A DNA stretch of 64,000 nt, taken from the NCBI GenBank assembly GCA_947247005.1, contig OX365947.1, positions 33,312,760 through 33,376,759 of the forward strand. Reading direction: 5' to 3'. This stretch comes from Spisula solida. Taxonomy: Eukaryota > Mollusca > Bivalvia > Venerida > Mactridae. This document shows positions 14,501-23,992 of this stretch, in pieces (the stretch's first letter is position 1; each line of letters opens with the position of its first letter). The position numbers and the translations under genes were made by a program. The notes beneath the pieces are model-generated. The model ran no database searches and was not told where the DNA came from. It worked only from the letters and a program-made list of their open reading frames with translations.

Positions 14501-17500
14501 CATCATCCAATCTATACCAACCATATAACTAAAGTAATATGACACAGAATGGTACATCAGGGTTTGAAATAAACAGAGTATAAAGTGAGGACATAAAAAC
14601 ACATGTATACAATAATCACATGAAGTGTCTCAGTCATGGTCTGTGAACACATGCATGTTTTATTTCTGATTTGTATTGTAAGTCAGGAATTATTTGCAAT
14701 GTTTTATTTTTGCCATTATTTAGGAATTTGATCCTCACAAATTTATAAAGACATGGGAATAAACTTTCGTCATTTGAAACACTATGTCGAAACCTTCAAA
14801 TGTAAATTCATTAATCTGCAAAATGAGTCTGTTACCGAAAAATTTCCTGAAATAAAAATCATGGGAATATAAAATGATTTACATCAACACATTATAAATT
14901 TCCAGCCTACATATCAAATTTACATAAATACGTAATTGCGACAAAACAAATCATCAAATTTTACACTCGTTGATCAGTCAAGCTTAGCATATTAATAACA
15001 TTTCATTAAATTATGCAAATTAAGTATAACATTTTACCAGGAATTGAAAACAAGATGCAGTTCAAAGAACACCCATATTTTCACATCTTTTTTTTTTCTT
15101 TTTTTTCGGGCCCCAGAAGGGTAACCCCATTTATTATTATCACATCTTGATTGCACTCCAGGATACAGTTTTATCAAAGCACTTACGGAAGTTGTAAACT
15201 TACGATCAAATCTAAATTGTTATAAGTTGTTTACAATTATAAAGTGTGGTAAATAGAGTTGAAATCCAAATAATGATTCAGTTAATGAACTCCTACAAAC
15301 CATATATCTGTCACCAATTTGCAGTTGTTCAAGAATTATAAACAATTTAAAATTGGACGTCTATTTACGATTTCTGTAAGTGCTTTGATAAAACTGTACC
15401 CAGTTTATACATCTTTTTACCCAGAAACTAAATTACTTGAATAATTCCATGGTGACATTCAATATTGAACTTTAAACTTTCTTTTTAGATATGGCAAACT
15501 TAAACTGGGAATGAATTATGATTAAATGAATTTATAAAGTTTTGCCAATTGTTGTCATAGTTCATCTCAAGTGACTGAGAATTAACCAGAAGGGTTTTTG
15601 ACCCTTTGTGACAGTCGTGTTAAACAAGTGTACTTCTTCAGTTTCTTTTGTAGGACCCCTGTATAACAGTGTAGCAATACCACGTGGTATTGCTACCCTG
15701 TATAATACATGACAGAAACATTTAAAACCAAAAAGATAGACATTCACATAAGGTAATAAACCACTAAATACATATACGATGGATCTAGAATCATCTTATT
15801 GAGTTTAAAGGTATTCAGCAGGCCTCAACAAATTTTTTTCAAAGCACTCGTTCTGCAATATATTAGACAAAGAAGAAAACCCCAAAATCTTACTTGTCCT
15901 GCTATATAAATAAAGAAGGCAGATATTGTGCAGGACGAGCGGACGAGTGGATTCATTGAGGCCTGTATTGTATACATGTGGTTGAAGTAGTGAATCTGTT
16001 TTATCTTGAATATATTGTGAGATTTTGGCATATTTGTATAAGCGAAAGTAGAGTAGGGTAAAACCAACATCGAATCAGTCTGCGCTTCTGTAAAAATTTG
16101 TCTGCCACCTTTGACGAACAAAATTATTCTTATATTAAACATGACCCCCTGTTTTTTTGGTCTTATTTTGTAGCTGAAACATACTACTTCTTTTCAATGA
16201 TACATGTGTGTCAACTGGCCATAGCCTTTAACGTGATACAATCTTGGGCTAACAAATGTCACCTTACATTGAGCTAAAGAACAATTTTATTTACCGGTAG
16301 TGGTTTGTGACCATAATGCAAACATAATGCAAATTACCACATACTTGTACAGTTAGTCGACAATGAAGTGGTTTTCATTGAGATCTAATTATTCTTAATT
16401 ATACATGACACAAGTGGTTTCCTGAGAAGTTCAAGCGCTCACCAGTTTATATTGCTGGCTTAAAATAAGAAGGTAGTAAGTACTACTTATGACCTTACAA
16501 GACTCATGCATATTTGAACTCTGAATCTCAACTTCAAGGCCCTTCTTATGAGCCTATTTTCATGAAAATCATGTTGACCAAACGGAAGTTTAAAAAGCTT
16601 GTTTTTCCATATTATAAAGTAAAGAGTAGTTTCAGACAGTTTTTTCTTGTTTTCTCATATATTGATTTTGTACTTACAACCTTTTAACTCTAAGCCAGCG
16701 GTAGATGGTGTATATGATGTTATAAAGTATCTAATACCCAGAAAAAAACTCCAACACAGACCCTTTATAATGAGGTCTTATAAATAACATTGCACAAGAA
16801 GAAATATGGATTTTTGATATTTGTCATGTTTTCCGAGGACTCCAGTTTTCTGGATCCGGTTTCGACAGTTTTGATGATATAAATGTTTAACTTTTTCTGA
16901 TCATTGGTTGCTTATTATTTTAAAGTTTTATAGCAATGCAAAAAGATAAGGTTGTTTTATACTAACAGTCTACCTTCCTAATCATATATTATACCTTGTA
17001 AGTTATAAACCTAACCGGTTGACTAAGTCAAAGCCACAGTTATTTTGAACCTGGATATAAATAGATCTTCTTAACATTTTAAGTAGGAAACATGATACTT
17101 TTCATACAGAGCAAATACTAATCTGAATTTAAGCAAATAGTGATTTTGTAATTATCATCAATATAATGTTTATATTGTAACTGAGACATTTAACCTAATC
17201 AGGGTTCCCACAAATTTTCTAAGACAAAATTCCCTGACTTTTCCCTGATTTTTCCCTGACCACAGAGCAGTTTTCCCTGACTTTTTAGAGTGAATGAGCG
17301 ACACAGCATCTTTTTGTAAGAGCAAAATATGGCAATAAAATAAGAGAAAAAGGAGGCTATATTTGCTTTATAAGGAACAAAAAAGTTTAAGGAAGCAGTT
17401 TTTAAGGCTGTTGATTGACATAAAATTATTACAACTTATAATGATTCCGAGCGAGCATAGCGAGCGAGGATTTTTTTCAGTCTTAGGTATTTTCTTCATA

Positions 17501-20500
17501 GAAAATGACACTTATCGACAGCTTCAATGAAAAATTCCCTGACTTTTCCCTGACTTTTGCTCAATTTTCAGATTTCCCTGACTAATTCCAAAATTCCCTG
17601 ACTTTTCCCTGATCTAGAAAAAATTATGTTTTTCCCTGACTTTTCCCTGACCGTGGGAACCCTGCTAATACATTTATCTCTAGTTTAAATTATGCATAAA
17701 GCACATAAGTCTATTTCATTACAGCGCTTTTAAATTCTCACAAATTATCAATTTTAGGCCTCACAGTTGAATCATTATCTGTTATTGTAAATTCATTACA
17801 AAAGTCAGTTCTTGCAATGTCCTGCGAAAAAATAGAATTAACTGCTGTTATAATTAGACAAAAAATAGTTAAAAAAAAAATTTCTCTTATAAATACCATA
17901 TACAGTGGAACCCCTCTCCGGACTCGTCCGGACCAGACAAAAAGTCCGGATTAGAGAGGTGTCTGGATTAGAGGGGTTTCTATTTTTAGATACTTGTATG
18001 TTAATCTTAGTTGAAGGCATTGCTAAACACCACAAAAAAATGAGATGTAAAACAGCAACAATTGATTACACACCTTCATTGTTGGTTTTGGTACAGAAAA
18101 ATATTCTCTGATCAATTTTACTTTAGCTTCAAGGTCGATTTCAACCTTACGACGTTTTAACGGAGGCTCAGACATGATTATCATATGAAATTCTGTAAAA
18201 GAATGACTATCCGGCATTTTGATGGATTTTTATTGCATTTACTCGTAGATTTATCCAAACTGAGAACGTCCGAATTATTTTCCTTTGATGTCGATAACTA
18301 CCTTCTCAAAATTAAACATTAAGGGGACCTGTATTCGATCCAACTTACCTCCGTGTAGACAAAACAACACAGCAATAGTCTTTTAATTAATTGAGTAGGC
18401 CAATAAACGCTGTCAATTAGCGCTTTTAAAATGATAATATTTAATTGTCCCAAATTGTGATTTTCACACCCGTGTCGATAACACGTACACACCGACACTG
18501 CGTATTGTTGATGTTACAACCGTTAATTGATCAGACTGTTTTAATTGCATATACGATGGTGCGAATATACAACACATTGACACCTGTCAAAACATTGGCC
18601 TGGGCAATGTTCAAATCGATTGTCCGGATCCGAGGGGTCAATTTTAGAGCAAATATATGATAAATCCTCGTAATTTTGTCCGGTGTCCGGAGTGGAGGGG
18701 TTCCGGATCCGAGGGGTAAAAACGTATTAAAACATGAATAAGAATATTCGGGACCAACAGATCCGCCCGGATTAGAGGGAAATCCGGATTGGAGGGGTCC
18801 GGATTAGCGGGGTTCCACTGTACTTAATGAAACACCAAAACTAAAATCTGTCGTATTTGACCTTTAAAAATGGCTACGTCGCAATTATGACCTCGATTTC
18901 AGCCATCGTTGTTGTTGTTGTCGTCATTGGCTTATTGACCAATCAGAATATTCGGGCATATGTAGACTTGATTTCTCACAGACGGACACACAAAAAATCA
19001 GATGTGCCGAACCATAAAATGAGCTCGCTAAAAACTTAACAAACAGAAAATTAACAAACATTTGTGGGTGAATTAAGATGATTTTTCTAGTAAACCACAA
19101 ACAAACCAAAAACATGATGAGTGATAGCTTTTAAGGCCCGTGTAAAGATTTGAAGAATGATAATCAGAGAACTACGGTAAAGTACGGATTGGTCTTTAGA
19201 CTCAGGCCCGGATCCAGAAAATTTAGAGTGGGGGGCACAGCTAGCTATTGGGCTGATATGGTGGGGTGGGTGCGGGAGGGGTGTCCCCTCCCTGTGAAGA
19301 TTTTTTCACTTTTCAACTTAAATCATGCAATTTCCTGCACTTTAAGCTTTTAAAATCATGAGTAAAGGTACTAAAATTGTACTGCTACATCAACAGAAAA
19401 TACGATGAGTTTAACAATTATTTAAAAATAATTTCTTTCAACTCCCTAAAATTTACAAACCAGGCGTCACATTATTAAAATTCACGCTACATAATCAGAC
19501 ATTGGAATTTTTTCATGCAATAATTTTATTATTTAAACAAATGTTTACCCCATTGAAGATTTTTTTCAAATAAGAACTTTTTTAGTTAGATGTTAAATTA
19601 TTGAAAGTGTAGGTCTACTGCTACAAATCAAAATAAATTACCCATGAAATAAACAATATAAGATATATAACTGAAACATTTTGTAACATTTTAATAAAAA
19701 ATCATGAAATTTCCGCTCTGTAACTTTAATAAAAGAAAAATAACTTTCAAAAAATAAAACAATTATTCAACGCTAGACACATGAACTTTAAAAATGTGCC
19801 TCCCCTTGCGAAGATTTTTGTCAATTTTGCATTAAAATCATTTTTGCAGCTTTTATGTTCTAAAAACTCACATGAAATTATTATTATATTAAAATTGCAT
19901 TGTTACATAATCAGTAATAAATCTATCAACAAGAAAATTTGTAATTTAAGCTCTATAATAATAATAATAAAGACTTTATTTAATGAGGCAACACAGTTGG
20001 CAAAGCCAGTCTTACCTGTGAGCCTCAATATATATGTACATACAATTTACAACAAATGTGAACAAATATAACATTTACAGAATGATATTTACATTAGATT
20101 TAACAGCAGTGCGTTAATTAAGCTACTAAAACATATCAAAAGAAAGCTAGACCAACAATTTATAGAACAGTTCAGTGAAATTGAACTATAAAACAAAGAA
20201 TAAAATTACATTTATATACATATTAAGTGACACAAGAATTTTACATGTTTAACAAGTTTTTCCCACCAGAGAACCACCATTTAAGGTATGATGACTTAAA
20301 GATTGCCAAGCTTTCTGATTGTTTTATGTGTAGTGGTATAGTGTTCCAGAGTTTGGGACCTGAATAAGCAAGAGTTTTCCTAAAAAATTCTAGTCTTGGT
20401 TTTGGAACCTTAAGGGATTGTTGAGTGTGGGATCTTAGTGAATGATTATTTGAGAATGTGAATAAATTTGACATGTATTCAGGAAAGAGATTGTTTATAG

Positions 20501-22302
20501 ATTTGTAAACAAAAATGGCTTTTTTGAAATAGATTCTTTCATGTATAGTCATCCACTTGAGTTCTTGAAAGAGATCGTGTGATGGAGTGTCTATGTCCTT
20601 ATCTAGTATAATACAAGCAGCTCTTTTCTGAAATTTGTACAGGGTATTGAGAAGCTCATTATTACAATTTCCCCAAATGGTACAGCAGTAGTCAATATGG
20701 GGTAAGATGTATGCATTGAAGAAGAGGATTCTCATGTGTTTATTTAGAAAGGATTTTATTCTGAGAAGAAGATAGAGTAAAGAATTGCATTTCTTAAGCA
20801 GATGTTCAACCTGTGATTTTTTCTTAGGTCCAATTATACTCTGTCTAGAAATAGCTGAATTTAATAGAAAGAATTTATAAAAGGGAAAATGACAGCAGCT
20901 GACTTCGTCCACACCGCCATTTTTAGCAAGTCATGTGACAGACATGTGACCAGGTCGACAGGCAGCTCATTTCATCGCACCCACTGATTGGGATTTTCGT
21001 CTAGTAAAGGCATGTACAGAACAATATATCTATAAACTAATGCCAAAATAAATAAGCTTAATCCTTTATGAACTTGTTGATTTATTTAATTATGCAGCAA
21101 ATTTAGTGGTTTTAAGCATGCACACGCTTAATACGCATTGTACATGTTACTACACAGTGATTATAAGCTCTAAACCTAAGCAGCCAATGAAAGGCATTGT
21201 TTTAGGTACATCTAAACAATAATGGCCGCTCCACGTAGGTTACCGAGAAATAGAGTTTTGGGTCAATTTAAGCAGTAGAATTTGACAGAAGTAGCCTATA
21301 AAAGAATAAATATCCCAAAAAAAAAAGCGAACGATTAAATTCATTTGCAGACACATTTTTTTTAAGTAAATGTGCTTCCTATCTCTTAAGGGCGTCGAAA
21401 CTGGTCACTCGGGGATATTGGCACATGCTGATATATTTATTGATTTCCAGATTATAACGACCAATATAACCATGGTATTTAATGGTTTTCGTATTTTTAA
21501 ATTGTATAAATTTTGTCATGTACAAAATGGAAAAATGCCATAATTTGGCGTAAAAATGCAGACTTCACGAAAATTTTATTTCCACCCCGGTGCACCAGTT
21601 TTACATGATAGGGCACTTTTGGTTTCGACACTCCAGTACAGGTACTGTACAATGCATAGCAATGACAGCTATATTTGTATAAAAACGTTTCAAACACTGA
21701 CACTTGGGGTCTGGACCACGCCCCCTCTCGCTAATTGCCTGGAAATATTGTTTTTATATTTATTATATATATCCCGACCCATTCAGTAATCACCCAAACA
21801 TTTGTTGAATGTATTTGATATTTATACAAAAATCTACATAATTTAAGATAGGCATTTACGAATATTTTTTATTTGTCCCGGATATGTTAAATAATGTTTG
21901 TGTGATTAATGTATGGGTCTGGGTATACAATGTCGACGATAAAGATATAAATTATCCATGTGCGTACCTGGGGCCAGACCCCAAGTGTCCGTATTTTTAA
22001 TATGAAAGTTATACCATATCGCTCGTTGGTAAGTGATCACCCTTTGGTGAAGGATTTGTCCCTCCTGGGTCAGTGGCAGCTCTTTTTGCACGAGTTTGGT
22101 GCAACCCACTCACAGCTTCCTGCAGAAAACTGGGCACATTTTCCAGCCCTTCAGTAGCTCGTTTGAAGAGCCTTCCAGTGTTTTTACTCTCTCGCAAATG
22201 TTCCGCAATATGAATGGTTTTAGTGTAATCTTTTAAACCAAATGACAATGTTCGTGGAGTTGAAATTGCGCAGAAAAACAATACAATCCAGATTTTCGCC
22301 AT
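5385..22302 (-). CDS. SORL1: SORL1-like VPS10-domain sorting receptor, first four exons (gene continues left)
   Basis: Four minus-strand exons (22015-22302, 12072-12153, 10803-10966, 5385-5549) join in phase 0/1/0/0 to give 233 codons. Seen: an N-terminal hydrophobic signal peptide, a propeptide ending in RAKR, then a stretch with NDSHAQMIVHWAGKDSNVI, SHVYISHNYGESFTTIDDKL and SPILNSH/YVFTDEHNNYTF. These follow the start of the VPS10 beta-propeller of human SORL1 (NDSHNQMVVHWAGEKSNVI, DVYVSYDYGKSFKKISDKL). Known of the family: SORL1/sortilin proteins are type I receptors that sort cargo between Golgi, endosome and plasma membrane, and the propeptide is removed by furin. Inferred: this is the 5' end of an orthologue. 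The remaining VPS10, LDLR and FnIII exons must lie left of base 1, since no further exon was recognised in 1-5384. Introns are 1.1, 5.3 and 9.9 kb and full of repeats. Another sortilin-family member is possible but fits less well. Confidence 0.8.
6150..6527. repeat. 33-bp minisatellite, about 11 copies
   Basis: Unit built on TTTTGTCCACCTTGCAAAAT plus TGAGCATTGGCGA. The period is 33 bp throughout, a multiple of three, so several frames on both strands stay open (for example 124 codons plus, 110 codons minus) and spell 11-residue repeats such as GDFVHLAKLSI. Nothing else marks them as genes. The array lies in intron 3 of the SORL1-like gene. Confidence 0.9.
7034..7175. mobile_element. MITE with CAGGCCTCAA termini, copy 1
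   Basis: 142 bp from CAGGCCTCAATAAAT to ATTTGTTGAGGCCTG. Internal TTTTGGGGTTTTCTTCTTTG and 'GTCCTGCA' sequences recur inverted in 15819-15965. Its right end abuts or overlaps the next element. Confidence 0.75.
7175..8133. mobile_element. TIR element with about 55-bp inverted ends, host of a nested hAT insertion
   Basis: Left end GGCCTCAATTCCACGAAAAA and right end TTTTTCGTGGAATTGGGGCC extend inward through AACTTAAGTTATTGCTCAGC on both sides, giving inverted repeats of about 55 bp. There is no ORF of note. The middle is interrupted by the element at 7478-8001. Confidence 0.75.
7478..8001. mobile_element. Non-autonomous hAT element with perfect 8-bp target duplication
   Basis: 524 bp with ends TAGGGGTGA and TCACCCCTA (one mismatch in register), flanked on both sides by the identical 8-mer TTAAATTT (7470-7477 and 8002-8009). 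Subterminal clusters of TATCGCAATAGT and TATCGAT motifs are present. The 8-bp duplication is diagnostic of hAT-type insertion. Confidence 0.88.
8717..10698. repeat. 61-bp minisatellite, about 30 copies
   Basis: Strict 61-bp period (unit begins GTGTAAGGGCAGTACCATGG and ends AACACTGATGGAAC). One copy lies at 8719-8779, then a 145-bp insertion, then about 29 contiguous copies from 8934. Two main variants alternate (GTGTCAGGACAGTACC and ATGTAAGGGCAGTACT). A rare ACAACGTT variant recurs exactly 244 bp (4 units) apart, showing block duplication. Confidence 0.95.
8784..8928. mobile_element. Short insertion inside the 61-bp array
   Basis: About 145 bp unlike the array, rich in inverted ACTGGTCC / GGACCAGT motifs. 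GGAACG stands at both junctions, so it may be a target duplication, though GGAACG is also part of the repeat unit. Confidence 0.5.
10803..10966 (-). CDS. SORL1: SORL1-like exon 3: VPS10 propeller, first Asp-box-like repeat
   Basis: 164-bp exon with acceptor TTATTGCAG|GTGTAG and donor CAT|GTAAGT, phase 1 in and 0 out. It encodes SSHVYISHNYGESFTTIDDK and ends with YFNSPILNSH. The S-x-NYGxSF pattern is the Asp-box-like repeat motif of VPS10 blades. It lies only about 100 bp from the 61-bp minisatellite that fills part of the next intron. Confidence 0.85.
11000..12071. repeat. Old dispersed repeat in intron 2
   Basis: 11210-11700 is related to the repeat near 90-300 and to other short tracts with 'AACTTATTTTTGATGATT' style text. 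11930-12010 ends in a short inverted motif (AGTCCCCTcctgtc ... GGTAGGGGACT). No coding signal besides the flanking exons. Confidence 0.4.
12072..12153 (-). CDS. SORL1: SORL1-like exon 2: start of VPS10 propeller
   Basis: 82-bp exon with acceptor TTTACAG|TTTGCC and donor AAAG|GTATGT, phase 0 in and 1 out. It encodes FAFNDSHAQMIVHWAGKDSN and a few more residues, nearly collinear with the SORL1 segment beginning VSLNDSHNQM. This is the strongest family match in the gene. Confidence 0.85.
12154..13592. other. Intron 1 of SORL1-like gene, nothing recognised
   Basis: AT-rich sequence with a short G run (12926-12933). No splice-bounded exon, TIR pair or tandem array was recognised. Confidence 0.4.
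13593..13915. mobile_element. MITE with TATAGTCCAG termini, copy 2, carrying a palindromic insert
   Basis: Ends TACAGTCCAGTTAGGATA and CATGACTGGACTATA. It is the inverse-orientation relative of 3863-4085 (shared TTGGTTTTACACCGT, CAACCATTG, TTTATGTGTA). It is longer by about 100 bp because of the palindrome at 13622-13724. Confidence 0.8.
13622..13724. repeat. Palindrome with 47-bp arms
   Basis: Left arm begins CTGCCCTGCGTTCAAGGAAA and right arm ends TTTCCTTGAACGCAGGGCAG, with about five mismatches over 47 bp and a spacer of about 8 bp (TAACATAC). It can form a long hairpin. Confidence 0.9.
13950..14335. repeat. Degenerate array of AATTGAGGTGGTCTTA motifs
   Basis: About fifteen imperfect copies of a motif near AATTGAGGTGGTCTTA with irregular spacing. 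It ends TGAGGTTTTACTGTA, the inverse of the TACAGTAAAACCTCA end seen at 28529, so it may be the body of a decayed Tigger-like MITE. Confidence 0.6.
15164..15398. mobile_element. MITE with TACAGTTTTATCAAAGC termini
   Basis: 235 bp. Perfect inverted ends of at least 23 bp (TACAGTTTTATCAAAGCACT, continuing TAC, against its complement at 15376-15398). Internal AAATTGTTATAAGTTGTTTA-type AT-rich text. No ORF. Confidence 0.8.
15671..15696. repeat. Perfect 26-bp palindrome centred on CACGTG
   Basis: Thirteen-base arms without a spacer (arm: GTAGCAATACCAC). The 10-mer CCCTGTATAA occurs immediately on either side. Confidence 0.9.
15819..15965. mobile_element. MITE with CAGGCCTCAA termini, copy 2
   Basis: 147 bp from CAGGCCTCAACAAATTTTTT to TTCATTGAGGCCTG, inverse orientation to 7034-7175, with shared AAGAAGAAAACCCCAAAATC. 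Confidence 0.8.
16455..16698. mobile_element. MITE with CTGGCTTA termini, copy 1
   Basis: Starts CTGGCTTAAAATAAGAAGG and ends CCTTTTAACTCTAAGCCAG. Subterminal GTAAGTACTACTTATGACCT recurs. The same family is at 44982-45218 (shared TTTTTCTTGTTTTCTCA and AAGACTCAT). Confidence 0.8.
17200..17664. mobile_element. TIR element of repeated TTTTCCCTGAC units, CTAAT target duplication
   Basis: Starts CAGGGTTCCCAC, ends GTGGGAACCCTG. CTAAT directly repeats at both edges (17195-17199, 17665-17669). Both subterminal regions carry multiple TTTTCCCTGACTTTTCCCTG units. A GAGCGAGCATAGCGAGCGAG hairpin lies at about 17447-17468. No ORF. Confidence 0.8.
17903..18820. mobile_element. Tigger/pogo-type DNA transposon, deletion derivative
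   Basis: 918 bp bounded by TA, with ends CAGTGGAACCCCTCTCCGGA and GGATTAGCGGGGTTCCACTG. The CAGTGGAACC start and TA target are typical of pogo/Tigger elements. The GGATTAGAGGGG / GGATCCGAGGGGT motif is repeated near both ends. The interior keeps a transposase 5' exon (18074-18217). Confidence 0.85.
18074..18217 (-). pseudogene. N-terminal exon remnant of a Tigger-like transposase
   Basis: Minus-strand open stretch containing MSEPPLKRRKVEIDLEAKVK and LIREYFSVPKPTMK, ending at a splice donor AAG|GTGTGT (last base 18074). The PPLKRRKV cluster looks like a nuclear localisation signal. The following K-V-K-L-I-R-E pattern resembles the first helix of a CENP-B/pogo helix-turn-helix. The start may be 18217 or the in-frame ATG at 18175. 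The catalytic DDE part is missing from the element. Confidence 0.5.
19205..19957. repeat. Degenerate dispersed repeat with CCCCTCC-TGAAGATTTTT units
   Basis: Three spaced related motifs (about 19285, 19550 and 19800): GTGTCCCCTCCCTGTGAAGA, TACCCCATTGAAGATTTTTT, GTGCCTCCCCTTGCGAAGAT. The left edge CAGGCCCGGATCCAG followed by a G-rich tract looks like the terminus of a common invertebrate element. No clean right end was found. Confidence 0.4.
19958..20850 (-). mobile_element. 5'-truncated non-LTR retrotransposon (LINE), 3' end
   Basis: Minus-strand frame ending in a stop at 20241 encodes the last ~200 residues of a reverse transcriptase ORF: YILPHIDYCCTIWGNCN, LYKFQKRAACIILD and KVPKPRLEFFRKTLAYSGPK with LWNTIPLHIK. 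These are hallmarks of the C-terminal region of Jockey/CR1-like ORF2 proteins. The tail holds AATAAAGTCTTTATT and an (ATT)n tract (19958-19975). Endonuclease and RT catalytic parts are absent, so it is dead on arrival. Confidence 0.85.
21699..21992. mobile_element. Foldback MITE next to SORL1-like exon 1
   Basis: About 105-bp imperfect inverted arms: GACACTTGGGGTCTGG at 21699 and CCAGACCCCAAGTGTC at the other end, with CCCGACCCAT / ATGGGTCTGGG near the centre. It starts only about 25 bp inside intron 1 from the exon 1 donor. Confidence 0.75.
22015..22302 (-). CDS. SORL1: SORL1-like exon 1: signal peptide and furin-cleaved propeptide
   Basis: 96 codons from an ATG at 22302-22300 in a good Kozak context (A at -3, G at +4). 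Residues 1 to about 20 (MAKIWIVLFFCAISTPRTLS) form a hydrophobic signal peptide. Near residue 75 the stretch TRAKRAA is a furin-type site in the position of SORL1's RRKRSAA. The exon is taken to end at ATG|GTATAA (last base 22015), which is phase 0 and matches the phase-0 acceptor of exon 2. A longer in-frame start at 22389 exists but would place 29 polar residues before the signal peptide. Confidence 0.75.
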
Positions 22303-22389
22303 TTTCTTTGTAAACAGGAAGTGATATAAGCGGTTGTGCACGACACGGTTATGGTACGTTTGTTTTGGTTGGCTATGACGAGTGGTCAT

Positions 22390-23990
22390 GTGACATGTAG
22401 ACTAACTTCAAAAGCTTAAAAGAAGTAGGCCACATTATGGGGATCAAACATAATTTGTCTCCCCTGGTTCTTCTACTTCACGATTAATAGGTTAGCAAAC
22501 TATTTAATCACGAATATAGATAATTCCATGATATAATATACAAAAAGATAATATGAGCTCTGCTGTGGGATTTCCAACCTGAGGTCATAACTTCAACTCT
22601 TTACATGTTGATAGAAGTGTATACCTTTTCAAAATGGTCCAACTTAGTGACAGGCTATGACATGATGAAAATTAGACATGACGATTAAAATGACGTTATT
22701 GACGTCGCGTAAATACAATACTTATGATGACGCATTAAATTAGCACAGGTCCCCTTGTATGTGTCACATTTACAAAAAGGGAAATATAATACACAGAAAC
22801 AATTGTGTTGGATCATGTCATGTTATACTATGATGTCTTGTACAATTCTGAAATCAAGTTCTACTGGCATGCGAGGTATTACCGGACAGAAATGGCATAA
22901 AAAGCTTCATGTCAAGTCAATGAATAAAATGTATACTTTTCAAAATCGTTAGTATCAATTTGCGCGGTAAGGCCCGAATTAAAATATTCAATTATCAATA
23001 ATCACATGAGAAAAAAATCAGTTGTCATGCAGTCATTTTCTATCTAAAACTTATCAACAAAGCTTTTTTACAGCTTGCATATCGCTTTTTAAAATATAAT
23101 TCATTATTGATAACCACGTGATAAATCATAAGTTATATACTATACTAAATAAATATTATCAAAACACCAAAACAACTATAGGCGCAGACACCGATAATCC
23201 TATTAATTTGTATATTCGGTCGTTAAATAGGGTGTTAATCTTATTATGGTAAGATGTATGTGCGTTACGTGGGTGAAATAATTTTACTAGGTCTTGTATT
23301 ATTACCTGCGAGCCTTGAGCGAGCAGGTATATTGGATAGCATAAAGTAAAAAGTCCATGTAGGGGCACGTGACCTGTTCTCGATGGTTTACGATTTCAAA
23401 AAAAAATCCAAAAAAAAATGCATTTTGTAAGAATGTCGTGAACCAAACTAATTCCATTGTTCCATGCGGATAACATCGGTCTTTGTCGCATTGCAATAGT
23501 TTATTTACCGAAGAAATCAGAACTGTCAGTGAGCGCTAGGCAATATTGAGACCATGGATCTAAACAGCAGGTAACTGCAGCTACATAAGCACAGCGCTTC
23601 CCAGTCAATTGTCATGGACTTATCGGAATTGGTTTATGATCTTTGATATTGTTGAACACTGAAAACATGTCTTATGATAATACCTTTTAATGAACTGATA
23701 CGAGTGTTCATTTATAAGCATATAAATATTATATGGAACAAGGGAGTCACAATATGCAATTAAGTGTCTTGAAAATTGGTTTGTTATACATGAACGTCAT
23801 TCAAGCGTTATTCGACGTCGTTGTAACAAGTACTTTATAAATACTGCATTTGATAAATTCTTGACATAAACTGGTCAAAATGGTATCAAGTTTTAGAATG
23901 ATGTTTTAAGTTTTAAAATATACATCCAAATGGTAAATGTTCACATTTAGAGAAAGGCTCCTACTGTTTTAATCAACTAACTCCTCGTTT
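22390..23990. other. Upstream region of SORL1-like gene, nothing firm
   Basis: Should include the promoter of the SORL1-like gene, but no TATA box, initiator or CpG-rich island stands out. A short inverted ACCTGCGAGCCTTGAGCGAGCAGGT hairpin-type motif (stem ACCTGC) lies at 23305-23329. Confidence 0.35.
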
Positions 23991-23992
23991 TT

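Noticed and set aside
20241..20912. 223-codon ORF as a host gene
   Set aside because: Its ILPHIDYC, FQKRAACIIL and LAYSGPKLWN motifs belong to LINE ORF2 C-termini, and an (ATT)n-terminated 3' tail follows.
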